From contig CABPWH010000043.1 in NCBI GenBank assembly GCA_902461085.1, positions 1 to 16,620 on the forward strand: DNA of 16,620 nt. The letters are read 5' to 3'. A program made the position numbers and the translations under genes. Origin of the DNA: an uncultured Collinsella sp. (GTDB lineage Bacteria; Actinomycetota; Coriobacteriia; Coriobacteriales; Coriobacteriaceae). Of this stretch, positions 1-6,309 are shown piece by piece (position 1 is the stretch's first letter; each line of letters begins with the position of its first letter). The notes under the pieces are model-generated. The model was not told where the DNA came from. It searched no databases and saw nothing but the letters and a program-made list of their open reading frames with translations.

Positions 1-518
1 GCGGTTGACGGGGGATGGCTTCCGCCACCAAAAAAGGACCCCACCGCCTGCATATAGTCAGGAATGATATCCGCGGTGCGATATTGCCCCTCGATCCCCA
101 TTGGCTCGGGAGCCATGGTCTCTTCGAGCTCTTCGATGACATCCTGGTTGGCGGTCGAGCCGTCACCCATGCGAATCTTGAGGCACAGATAGCCCTGCGG
201 ATGATGGGACCCCGTCACCATGAGCGCGCCGCACGCCTCACCGTCATAAGCCGCCGCCCACGTAAGGGCAGGGGTCGGGACAGGTCGCGAAGCGAGCACG
301 GCGTCTAGCCCGTGCGCTGCTAGCACGCCCGCCGCAAGCTCAGCGAACTCGCGCGCCAGGGGCCGGGTGTCGAACCCTATATATACCGTTTTGCCCGGAT
401 TGGTCTTTTGCCACAACTCGCCGACGGCATCGGCGATACGGGCAACGTTATCGGCAGTGAAGTCCTCATCGACGCGAGCGCGCCAACCGTCAGTTCCAAA
501 ATGAATTATCGCGCACAC
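1..518 (-). CDS. Phosphohexomutase (phosphoglucomutase/phosphomannomutase family), N-terminal part
   Basis: The family interconverts hexose 1- and 6-phosphates through a phosphoserine enzyme and feeds cell-wall and capsule sugar synthesis. About 172 residues are visible; the gene continues past the left edge. The N terminus reads HFGTDGWRAR (residues 6-15), the standard opening of alpha-D-phosphohexomutases. YIGFDTRP follows at about 46-53 and VTGSHHPQGY at 101-110, with the presumed phosphorylated serine at 104. The usual form of that loop is TASHNP, so the Asn-to-His change and the following YLCLKI are divergent. No ATG fits. A GTG at 516-518 has GAGGTG upstream on the minus strand and is preferred; an in-frame GTG 15 nt further upstream is the alternative. 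The frame is open throughout. The gene follows the terminator of the methyltransferase operon, so it probably has its own promoter. Substrate (glucose versus mannose) cannot be told from this fragment. Confidence 0.85.
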   Translation of the reverse strand, partial: MCAIIHFGTDGWRARVDEDFTADNVARIADAVGELWQKTNPGKTVYIGFDTRPLAREFAELAAGVLAAHGLDAVLASRPVPTPALTWAAAYDGEACGALMVTGSHHPQGYLCLKIRMGDGSTANQDVIEELEETMAPEPMGIEGQYRTADIIPDYMQAVGSFFGGGSHPPST

Positions 519-558
519 GCGCAGACACCTCACAGTGTTTGGATCATGGTACGCATGG

Positions 559-585
559 GGTATACCCGCAACATGCACTCGGCAA
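559..585 (-). promoter_or_regulatory. Weak candidate promoter for the phosphohexomutase gene
   Basis: On the minus strand a TTGCCG (580-585) is followed after 15 nt by TATACC (559-564). The -10 lies in the palindrome GGGTATACCC (558-567). The spacer is shorter than the usual 17 nt and the -35 matches only in TTG, so this is a guess supported mainly by position between a terminator and the GTG start. Confidence 0.25.
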
Positions 586-590
586 CCTGC

Positions 591-626
591 CGGCACCAGC
601 ATTCACCATTTGGGCAAATGCTGCCG
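591..626. repeat. Nested inverted repeat upstream of the phosphohexomutase gene
   Basis: CGGCA (591-595) and GCATT (599-603), separated by a 3-nt bulge, pair with AATGC (617-621) and TGCCG (622-626). Inside it CATTTG-GG-CAAATG (607-620) forms a competing 6-bp palindrome. The element lies between the methyltransferase terminator and the phosphohexomutase start. It could be an operator, a leader structure or a fortuitous fold; nothing in the sequence decides. Confidence 0.35.
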
Positions 627-642
627 AGGACATGCAAGCAAT

Positions 643-670
643 AAAAAAACCGCCCCGTATGGAGCGGTTT
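643..670 (-). terminator. Intrinsic terminator of the regulator-methyltransferase operon
   Basis: Read on the minus strand, AACCGCTCC and GGGGCGGTT form a 9-bp stem with one G-T pair, followed directly by a run of seven T. It starts a few bases after the TAA of the methyltransferase gene, so it ends that transcript before the phosphohexomutase gene. Confidence 0.85.
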
Positions 671-675
671 GCCCT

Positions 676-1569
676 TTATATATCGAGCGCCTCGGCCATC
701 GCGGCCGTAGTGATTGCCGTGGTTCCACAGCAACTGCCCACCATTGCGGCACCGGCATGTCTCCATTCGATGCATGCGCGCGCGAAAGCTTCGGGGTTCT
801 CGTGCCATACGGGGCCATCCTGAGTCTGGACCGGATCGCCTACGTTGGGACGCACCGTGACGGGAGTAGTCGCCGATGCAACCATCCTGGGCACCGCCGC
901 GTTCGCGGCCGCAAGCGAACAGCAATTAACACCAACCGAGTTTGCGCCGTGTTTTTCGGCGTACAAAACGGCTGCCTCGATGTTGAGGCCATCGCCCAAC
1001 AGGTCGCCTTTATCGTCAACGACAAAACTCACCAGAACAGGCATGCCGTCGGCGGCGTCTCGGGCGCCGGCAAGCATGGGCTGCAAATTACGGATAGACG
1101 TCACCGTCTCGATCAGCAGACCGTCAACACCAGCATTGAGCAAGGCGTGCGCCTGTTCGCGCGCAATGCCTCGGATTTCACGATACTCGGCAGAGTCCTC
1201 GGCAAACCACTCAATACCGATCGGGCCCATCGAGCCCAGCAGCAGCTGAGGGTGCGCCTGGCGGGCATCGTCGACAGCCCCGCGATTGACCTCCGCCACG
1301 GACGGCGCAATCTGGTCGTGCTTGAGGGCATAGCTCGATGCCTGAAAGGTGTTGGTAATGAGCACCTGCGCGCCGGCGGCGACATACAAGCGATGGATAC
1401 GAGAAACGGTCTGCGGCTCTGCCAGATTCCAAAACGCCGGTGGAATGTCGGCGGCATCGTACTCACTCAACAGAACACTGCCCATGGGACCCTGCGCCAA
1501 CAAGGTCTCGCTCGACAAACGGCGCGTAAGTTCCTCGGCACCAAAGCGGTTGTAATAACTCGTATCCAT
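676..1569 (-). CDS. mmuM: Homocysteine S-methyltransferase
   Basis: Cytoplasmic zinc enzyme that moves a methyl group to homocysteine to make methionine; S-methylmethionine or S-adenosylmethionine is the usual donor for stand-alone members. The 297-residue protein covers one whole Hcy-binding barrel and nothing else, so it is not a fragment of multidomain MetH. Visible motifs are LLAQGPMGS near 23-31, ITNTFQAS (71-78), LGSMGPIG (111-118), LLIETVTS (151-158) and the three zinc cysteines, C216 in GVNC and C280/C281 in GSCCGT. The ATG at 1569 lies 10 nt after the stop of the DtxR-type gene, with GCGGGA as a modest ribosome binding site, so the two are co-transcribed. Expression is therefore probably set by that metalloregulator. 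The methyl donor cannot be read from sequence; the betaine-type subgroup is a less likely alternative. Confidence 0.85.
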   Translation of the reverse strand: MDTSYYNRFGAEELTRRLSSETLLAQGPMGSVLLSEYDAADIPPAFWNLAEPQTVSRIHRLYVAAGAQVLITNTFQASSYALKHDQIAPSVAEVNRGAVDDARQAHPQLLLGSMGPIGIEWFAEDSAEYREIRGIAREQAHALLNAGVDGLLIETVTSIRNLQPMLAGARDAADGMPVLVSFVVDDKGDLLGDGLNIEAAVLYAEKHGANSVGVNCCSLAAANAAVPRMVASATTPVTVRPNVGDPVQTQDGPVWHENPEAFARACIEWRHAGAAMVGSCCGTTAITTAAMAEALDI

Positions 1570-1579
1570 ATATATCCCG

Positions 1580-2002
1580 CTATTCCTCGACGCTGATTCC
1601 CTGCTTTTCGAAATAGGCGAGCCAGCGGTTCATCGTGTCCTCGGAAAGCGCATGCTCCATCATGCAGGCCTCGGAATCGGCTCGCTCAAATTCGACACCG
1701 AGCTCCTGAACCAAAAACGTGCGGATAAGGCGATGACGGTACCAGATAGCCGTACCAACCTCGCGGCCGCGATCGGTCAGGACTACCTTGCCGTAGTGCG
1801 ATTGCTCGACAAGTTCGGATGCCTTGAGCGCCGAAACCGCTTTATTGACCGATGCCTTGGAGACGCCAAGGCGCTGCGCGATGTCGACCGATCGCACGCC
1901 GTTGGTTTCCCCCTCTTCGCTTTCAATGCGAACCATGCACTCCAAGTAGTCTTCGTTCGCCACCGTCAGATGTAGTTCGCGCGAGCTATTTGTCGTATCC
2001 AT
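1580..2002 (-). CDS. DtxR/MntR-family metal-dependent transcriptional regulator
   Basis: Predicted cytosolic repressor of 140 residues that binds DNA when loaded with Mn(II) or Fe(II). The N-terminal winged helix-turn-helix reads SVDIAQRLGVSKASVNKAVS, with the wing at GKVVLTDRG. The metal-binding helices carry NEDYLE, matching the Asp and Glu of MntR site residues 8 and 11. They also carry RHRL (His 77 of MntR) and ACMMEH. In the last motif a Cys stands where MntR has Glu 99, as in DtxR/IdeR (Cys 102, Glu 105, His 106). The protein ends after this domain, with no SH3-like third domain, as in MntR. An ATG seven codons upstream (2023) is possible. I prefer 2002 because it follows AGAAGGGACGGAAG and because a -10 at 2034-2039 would put the transcript start almost on top of 2023. 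First gene of an operon with the methyltransferase. Confidence 0.88.
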   Translation of the reverse strand: MDTTNSSRELHLTVANEDYLECMVRIESEEGETNGVRSVDIAQRLGVSKASVNKAVSALKASELVEQSHYGKVVLTDRGREVGTAIWYRHRLIRTFLVQELGVEFERADSEACMMEHALSEDTMNRWLAYFEKQGISVEE

Positions 2003-2033
2003 GATCTTCCGTCCCTTCTGCATTCAATGGCTG

Positions 2034-2039
2034 ATTCTA
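2034..2039 (-). promoter_or_regulatory. Candidate -10 box of the regulator operon
   Basis: TAGAAT on the minus strand matches five of six positions of the TATAAT consensus and gives a leader of about 25 nt before the ATG at 2002. No good -35 hexamer is seen; the position where one would be expected is occupied by the palindrome at 2057-2074. Confidence 0.45.
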
Positions 2040-2056
2040 CCCCATCCAAGCGTCGT

Positions 2057-2074
2057 GGTATGCCGTGGCATACC
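2057..2074. promoter_or_regulatory. 18-bp palindromic operator candidate between divergent genes
   Basis: GGTATGCC-GT-GGCATACC is a perfect inverted repeat with 8-bp arms and a 2-bp centre. It lies between the candidate -10 boxes of the regulator operon and of pepT. Size and symmetry fit the 18-20-bp operators of DtxR/MntR repressors, so autoregulation by the adjacent regulator is the simplest reading. The base sequence itself does not match the DtxR or MntR consensus that I know. Confidence 0.6.
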
Positions 2075-2075
2075 G

Positions 2076-2084
2076 TGCTAGAGT
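2076..2084 (+). promoter_or_regulatory. Candidate extended -10 box of pepT
   Basis: TGCTAGAGT combines an extended -10 TG with a TAGAGT hexamer (four of six). It sits immediately after the palindrome and about 40 nt upstream of the pepT start. The expected -35 position overlaps the palindrome and resembles TTGACA poorly. Confidence 0.3.
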
Positions 2085-2122
2085 TCTTGTTGCACACGAC
2101 GACCAAGATTGGAGCGGTCTTT

Positions 2123-3370
2123 ATGGAAAACACCACCACGAGCCCCGATGTCCTCGAACGCTTTTTGCGCTACGTCCAGATCAACACGCAGTCCGAGGAT
2201 GCAAACTGCGACCAGGTACCCTCGAGCGCCGTTCAGTTTGACCTTGCCAACGTGCTGGCTGAAGAGCTGCGCGAGCTTGGTGCGGAAGATGCCCACGTGA
2301 CCGAGCACGCCTATGTCTGCGCGCATATCCCCGCAAGTGCGGGCGCTGAGGACAAGCCCGCCCTGGGCCTGATCGCCCATCTCGACACCACCGAAGTTGC
2401 ACCGGGCGCCGGCGTGAAGCCGCACATCGTGCACTACGAAGGCGGCAACCTGGTCTGCGGCACGGTTGACGGTAAACCCGTTGCCATGAGTACCGCCAAG
2501 CTTCCCGCCCTGAATGACCTCGCGGGTGAGGACCTGGTCTGCAGCGACGGCACCACGCTGCTGGGCGCAGACGACAAGGCAGGCGTCGCCGAGATCATGT
2601 CGCTTGTCGCGCGTATCGCTCAGGACCCTTCTCTGCCCCATCCCGCACTCGGCATTTGCTTCTGCCCTGACGAGGAGATCGGCCACGGAGCCGAGCTGTT
2701 GGATATCGATACCTTTGGCTGCAAGTACGCCTACACGGTCGACGGCGGCCCCATCGGCGAGCTGGAGTGGGAGTGCTTTAACGCCGCCGAGGCGACCGTC
2801 CGCTTTGAGGGCCAGTCCATCCACCCGGGCGACGCTAAGGGTCGTATGGTCAACGCAGGCAATCTGTTCTGCGACTTCAACGCGTTGCTCCCCTACGTGC
2901 AGCGACCGGAGTATACGGAAGGCTACGAGGGCTTTTATCACCTTGAGGGTGTATCTGCGACCGTCGATCACGCCACAGCGCGCTATATCGTCCGCGACCA
3001 TGACGCCGCCAAGTTCCAGCAGAAACTCGACCTTATTGATGCCGCCGCCTCGATGCTCAACCAGCGTCTAGGTGAGGAGCGCGTGACGGTCGAGATTAAG
3101 CAGCAGTATCGAAATATGGCCGAGATCGTTCGTGACTATCCCGAGCTTATTGATGTTGCCAAGGAAGCCTATCTTGCCTGCGGCGTTGAGCCCCAAGTGC
3201 TGCCGATTCGTGGCGGCACCGACGGCGCTCAGCTGTCGTTCCGCGGTCTGCCCTGCCCCAACCTTTCCACCGGCGGCTATTGCTACCACGGCGTCAACGA
3301 GTTCGTCCCGGTCAGTTCGCTCGTCAAGATGACCGACGTGCTCCAGGAGCTCGTCGCCCGCTTTGCATAA
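2123..3370 (+). CDS. pepT: Peptidase T (tripeptide aminopeptidase)
   Basis: Cytoplasmic M20-family dizinc aminopeptidase that removes the N-terminal residue of tripeptides. It has 415 residues, the usual length. The metal ligands are visible in order: H86 and D88 in AHLDTT, D150 in LGADDKAG, E184/E185 in CPDEEIGHG with E184 as likely general base, D207 in YTVDGGP, and a C-terminal His in CYHGVNEF. The dimerisation (lid) domain lies between, about residues 215-330, starting near FEGQSIHPGDAKGRMVNA. GGTDGAQLS near the C terminus is also typical of PepT. The frame extends 32 codons upstream, but ATG 2123 has GGAG eight bases before it and begins exactly where homologues start. The only plus-strand gene in the window, transcribed away from the metalloregulator and followed by its own terminator. 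Confidence 0.95.
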   Translation: MENTTTSPDVLERFLRYVQINTQSEDANCDQVPSSAVQFDLANVLAEELRELGAEDAHVTEHAYVCAHIPASAGAEDKPALGLIAHLDTTEVAPGAGVKPHIVHYEGGNLVCGTVDGKPVAMSTAKLPALNDLAGEDLVCSDGTTLLGADDKAGVAEIMSLVARIAQDPSLPHPALGICFCPDEEIGHGAELLDIDTFGCKYAYTVDGGPIGELEWECFNAAEATVRFEGQSIHPGDAKGRMVNAGNLFCDFNALLPYVQRPEYTEGYEGFYHLEGVSATVDHATARYIVRDHDAAKFQQKLDLIDAAASMLNQRLGEERVTVEIKQQYRNMAEIVRDYPELIDVAKEAYLACGVEPQVLPIRGGTDGAQLSFRGLPCPNLSTGGYCYHGVNEFVPVSSLVKMTDVLQELVARFA

Positions 3371-3396
3371 GCCTGGCTGCACAAGTCCAAAAGACG

Positions 3397-3435
3397 AATC
3401 GCCCCGTCCTCAAGCAAGAACGGGGCGATTTTTTT
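3397..3435 (+). terminator. Intrinsic terminator of pepT
   Basis: AATCGCCCCGT (3397-3407) pairs perfectly with ACGGGGCGATT (3420-3430), an 11-bp stem followed by a run of T to 3435. It lies 26 nt after the pepT stop. Confidence 0.93.
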
Positions 3436-3475
3436 GCTGCAATGAGAACAGGTTGACGCACGCCAGCCTCTTAAC

Positions 3476-3595
3476 GCAAGGAGTGTCCCAAACTGCCGGC
3501 ACAAAAGGAACGTCCCCAAGTGCCAAGTGCATCAAGAGTGTCCCCCTTGACCAGTCGTTTAAGAACGTCCCCAATGACTACCCATGTGCCAAGTG
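3476..3595. repeat. Degenerate GTCCC-core repeat cluster, 27-28 nt period
   Basis: Four related units contain A-G/A-G-A-G/A-y-GTCCC: the GTCCC cores begin at 3485, 3512, 3540 and 3567, spaced 27, 28 and 27 nt. Units 1 and 3 read GAGTGTCCC, units 2 and 4 read GAACGTCCCC, so two forms alternate. GTGCCAAGTG occurs twice (3520-3529, 3586-3595), and TTGGCAC at 3609-3615 is its partial inverse. From memory, GGGGACGTTCC/GGGACACTCC tracts like these flank REP-associated tyrosine transposases (IS200/IS605-like) in Coriobacteria and other phyla; this is not checked. No transposase frame is present, so this would be a remnant. Together with the structured element to its right it makes up most of the gene-free stretch 3371-3764. 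Confidence 0.6.
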
Positions 3596-3624
3596 TTACG
3601 CCGATGTTTTGGCACCGACAGCGA

Positions 3625-3723
3625 AAACCCGCCAGAGCGAGCAAGGTGCCTTGAAACAAGGCGGCATTGACCTTCTGGTCATGCCGCCGAAGTTGAAAGG
3701 CAGATTGCCGCTCTGGCGGGTTT
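3625..3723. repeat. ~100-nt structured element closed by a perfect 15-bp stem
   Basis: AAACCCGCCAGAGCG (3625-3639) pairs without mismatch with CGCTCTGGCGGGTTT (3709-3723). Inside are two hairpins: GCCTTG-AAA-CAAGGC (3648-3662), and a 12-bp stem with one bulge made of 3660-3672 and 3677-3688 around TTCT. The two inner hairpins share bases 3660-3662 and so partly exclude each other. On the minus strand the outer stem ends in TTTTC, so it may work as an oversized terminator for the LCP gene. It could equally be a small palindromic insertion (MITE-like) or a structured RNA. Confidence 0.6.
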
Positions 3724-3736
3724 GCAGCGTCAAGCG

Positions 3737-3764
3737 GTTACGCGGTTTGGTAAAACCGCGTAAC
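3737..3764 (-). terminator. Perfect 12-bp hairpin directly after the LCP stop codon
   Basis: GTTACGCGGTTT (3737-3748) and AAACCGCGTAAC (3753-3764) pair perfectly around a 4-nt loop. On the minus strand the hairpin starts at the first base after the TAA of the LCP gene. It has no following T-run, so as a terminator it is incomplete; it may protect the mRNA 3' end or act together with the stem at 3625-3723. Confidence 0.55.
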
Positions 3765-5000
3765 TTAGTAGTTGGCCTCGTAGCCGTTGCCGTCGCCGGT
3801 GGGCTCTTCGTAGTAGTCCGAATCGCTCGAATCGCCTGAGTCATCGGAATCGTCAGAGCTGACCGATGAAGTTGCGGTACCGTTTGCGTAGTCGTCAGAC
3901 GTGTTGTTGTTCAGGTCGCCGATCGTAGAACTGGAACCGTCGGAAAGACCCATGGTGTTGGGACCCTTGGGATCCTTGCCGGCATCGACGCGCTCCATCA
4001 TTTCCTTGAGCTCGTCCTCGTAGACAAAGACGTAGCTCACACCGTCGATCATGGTGCTGTCGTCGGCGTACGAGGGCAGGTTGGCCGAGTAGATACCGTC
4101 GACATCCATACCGCGCATGGCGTTGACCGTAGCCACGATATCCTGAACGCTCATATCGGTTACGAGCATATCGGACAGCGAATTAACCAGGCCAAAGATC
4201 TTCGTGGCATCGAAGTTATTGAGAATCTGGTTGGCAAGGGCGCCAAGCACCTGACGCTGGTGGCGCATGCGCGTGTAATCGCCGTCGGCATAGGTGTAGC
4301 GGCAGCGGGCATAGGTAAGGGCGGTGGCACCGTCCATATGCTGCTGGCCAGCGGTAATCTTAATATCCAGGTGCTCGGGGTCGTCAACATCATCGGTTGC
4401 GTTAATGTCGATACCGCCAACCGAATCAATCAGCGCCTGCATACCGTCGAAGCTGACCTCGGCATAGTGGGAAATCTGAACACCACACAGCTCGTTGACC
4501 GCCTCGACCATGGCCTCGGCGCCGCCAACGGTATGGCAGGCGTTGATCTTCATGGTCTCGCCCTTGTACTCGACCTTGGTGTCGCGCGGAACGGAAATGA
4601 GCGTCGCCTGCTTTTGCGTGGGGTCGATGCGTGCCAGGATAATCGAGTCGGCACGATACGTATCCTCGCCCGGACGGCCGTCGGTGCCAAGAAGCAGCAC
4701 GTAGAACGGATCCTTTGCCTCATCGGTGTCAACCAGAACCCGACGCAGATTGTCGGTAATGACATTAGAATCGCCGAGCTTGCCCATAATGGTGGCAAAC
4801 CACAGGCCGGCAGCGGTAGTGGCACTCAGCAGCACGCCAAGCACGACAATGAGCGCGACGTGACGAATCGTGTGGCTACGACGACGTTGACGAGCGCGCT
4901 CGGAATAGCGAGCCACGTTATCGCGACTGTAGATCTTGGCCTGCGCACCAGTTGAGGGTCTTCGGGCGGTGGTATCCGCGAGGGGCTTTTTATTAAACAT
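3765..5000 (-). CDS. LytR-CpsA-Psr (LCP) family cell-wall polymer ligase
   Basis: LCP enzymes transfer lipid-linked glycopolymers (teichoic acid, capsule or arabinogalactan-type polymers) to peptidoglycan on the outer face of the membrane. The 411-residue protein has a basic cytoplasmic N terminus (1-46), one membrane helix (about 47-71) and the LCP domain (about 98-255). Conserved pieces are LLLGTDGRPGEDTYRADSI (with Arg/Asp that bind pyrophosphate), ISVPRDT at 135-141, KINACHTVGG, and the Arg-rich YARCRYTYADGDYTRMRHQR ending at 249. The last 60 residues are an Asp/Ser/Asn-rich, probably disordered tail. The ATG at 5000 follows CAGG; a TTG two codons upstream is possible. It starts 12 nt after murA, so the two are co-transcribed, which fits a shared role in wall assembly. 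The polymer it attaches cannot be inferred. Confidence 0.9.
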   Translation of the reverse strand: MFNKKPLADTTARRPSTGAQAKIYSRDNVARYSERARQRRRSHTIRHVALIVVLGVLLSATTAAGLWFATIMGKLGDSNVITDNLRRVLVDTDEAKDPFYVLLLGTDGRPGEDTYRADSIILARIDPTQKQATLISVPRDTKVEYKGETMKINACHTVGGAEAMVEAVNELCGVQISHYAEVSFDGMQALIDSVGGIDINATDDVDDPEHLDIKITAGQQHMDGATALTYARCRYTYADGDYTRMRHQRQVLGALANQILNNFDATKIFGLVNSLSDMLVTDMSVQDIVATVNAMRGMDVDGIYSANLPSYADDSTMIDGVSYVFVYEDELKEMMERVDAGKDPKGPNTMGLSDGSSSTIGDLNNNTSDDYANGTATSSVSSDDSDDSGDSSDSDYYEEPTGDGNGYEANY

Positions 5001-5012
5001 AGGCAACCTGTA

Positions 5013-6296
5013 TTAGTAGATGACGGGATCGGGGACGGTAGCATGCTCGACATGCGCGCCGAGCGCCTGCAGCTTTTCGACAAACTGCTCGTAGCCGCGC
5101 TTGATGTGATGGATGGCCGAAACCTCGGTCGTCCCGTCGGCGATCAAGCCCGCTACGACGAGGGCCGCTCCGCCACGCAGATCGGGCGAGGTAACCTGTG
5201 CACCCGAGAAGCCCTTGACGCCATGAATCATGGCGTGATGGCTCTCGATACGAATGTCGGCACCCATGCGCACCAGCTCAGAGGCAAACATAAAGCGATT
5301 CTCGAAGATGTTTTCGGTAATAACGGAACTGCCGTCGGCAAGGGCGGAGAGCACCATAATCTGCGCCTGCATGTCGGTCGGGAAACCGGGGAACGGAAGC
5401 GTCTGGATGTCGACCGGCTTGATACGCTCGGCACGGTTCACATGGACGCCATCTTCGACGCGCTCGCAGTCGATACCCATGAGCTCCATCTTCTTGAGCA
5501 CCATGCCCAAGTGAATGGGGCAAAAACCCGTGACGTCGACACCGCGATCGTCGGCCATCAACGCACCGGCAACGATAAAGGTACCGGCCTCGATGCGGTC
5601 GCCCACCACGCGATGGGTAACGGGATGGAGCTCTTCCACGCCTTCGATAGTCACGACGGGCGTACCGGCGCCAACAATCTTGGCGCCCATCACGTTGAGC
5701 ATGTTAGCGAGATCGACGATCTCGGGCTCGCGGGCGGCATTATCGATAACCGTGGTGCCCTGTGCGCGCACAGAGGCCATGATGAGGTTCTCGGTCGCAC
5801 CGACGCTGGCGAACTCGAGCGTGACGGTGGTACCGCGCAGACCTTGGGGCGCATTAGCGTTGATGTAACCGTGGGCGGTATCGAACTCAACGCCCAGGGC
5901 CTCAAGACCAAGAATGTGCATATCGATCTTGCGAGCACCCAGGTTGCAGCCGCCCGGCATGGCAATTTTGGCGCGATGGAAGCGGCCCAGCAGGGGTCCC
6001 ATGACGGCGGTGGAAGCGCGCATCTTGGCAACGAGCTCGTAGGGGGCCTCCCATGAATCGACCTGAGAGGTATCAATCTCGAGCGTGTGCTCGTCGAGAA
6101 CATCGATCGTAGCGCCCATGCCTTTGAGCACCTTGCCCATCACGTGGACATCGGAAATATCGGGCACGTTCTGCAGCGTCGTCTTGCCCGGCGCCAGAAG
6201 CGTTGCCGCCATGAGTTTGAGCGCGGAGTTTTTGGCGCCCGAAACGGGCACGGAGCCTCCGATGGCGTGGCCACCCTCAACGCGGATAATATCCAA
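5013..6296 (-). CDS. murA: UDP-N-acetylglucosamine 1-carboxyvinyltransferase (MurA)
   Basis: First committed step of peptidoglycan precursor synthesis: transfers enolpyruvate from PEP to UDP-GlcNAc in the cytosol. At 427 residues it is full length. Key residues are K22/N23 in SGAKNSALK and the fosfomycin-reactive C117 in MPGGCNLGARKID, so the target is the normal Cys form, not the resistant Asp form. Also visible are ASVGATENL, the EAGTF loop, and PFPGFPTDMQ containing the catalytic Asp. The start is TTG (6294-6296) with GAAAGGG six bases upstream; it gives the family-typical N terminus MDIIRVEGG, and no ATG or GTG fits as well. The ribosome binding site touches the T-run of the atp terminator, so transcription must come from read-through or from an unrecognised promoter. 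Followed after 12 nt by the LCP gene. Confidence 0.96.
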   Translation of the reverse strand: MDIIRVEGGHAIGGSVPVSGAKNSALKLMAATLLAPGKTTLQNVPDISDVHVMGKVLKGMGATIDVLDEHTLEIDTSQVDSWEAPYELVAKMRASTAVMGPLLGRFHRAKIAMPGGCNLGARKIDMHILGLEALGVEFDTAHGYINANAPQGLRGTTVTLEFASVGATENLIMASVRAQGTTVIDNAAREPEIVDLANMLNVMGAKIVGAGTPVVTIEGVEELHPVTHRVVGDRIEAGTFIVAGALMADDRGVDVTGFCPIHLGMVLKKMELMGIDCERVEDGVHVNRAERIKPVDIQTLPFPGFPTDMQAQIMVLSALADGSSVITENIFENRFMFASELVRMGADIRIESHHAMIHGVKGFSGAQVTSPDLRGGAALVVAGLIADGTTEVSAIHHIKRGYEQFVEKLQALGAHVEHATVPDPVIY

Positions 6297-6309
6297 GGTC
6301 TACCCTTTC

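Noticed and set aside
535..1596. A 353-codon open frame on the plus strand
   Set aside because: Covers the terminator and the whole methyltransferase gene in antisense; no domain signature and no ribosome binding site.
2003..2122. N-terminal extension of pepT to the upstream ATG at 2027
   Set aside because: The added 32 residues are not part of the family, cross the palindrome and promoter, and lack a ribosome binding site; ATG 2123 has GGAG at good distance.
3476..3595. CRISPR-like array (regular 27-28 nt period)
   Set aside because: The shared core is only about 10 nt, units differ from one another, and there are no constant repeats separated by unique spacers and no cas genes.
3363..3839. 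A 158-codon open frame through the pepT-LCP gap
   Set aside because: It begins inside pepT, crosses the pepT terminator and the repeat block, and ends antisense in the LCP gene. Its content is simply the translated repeats.
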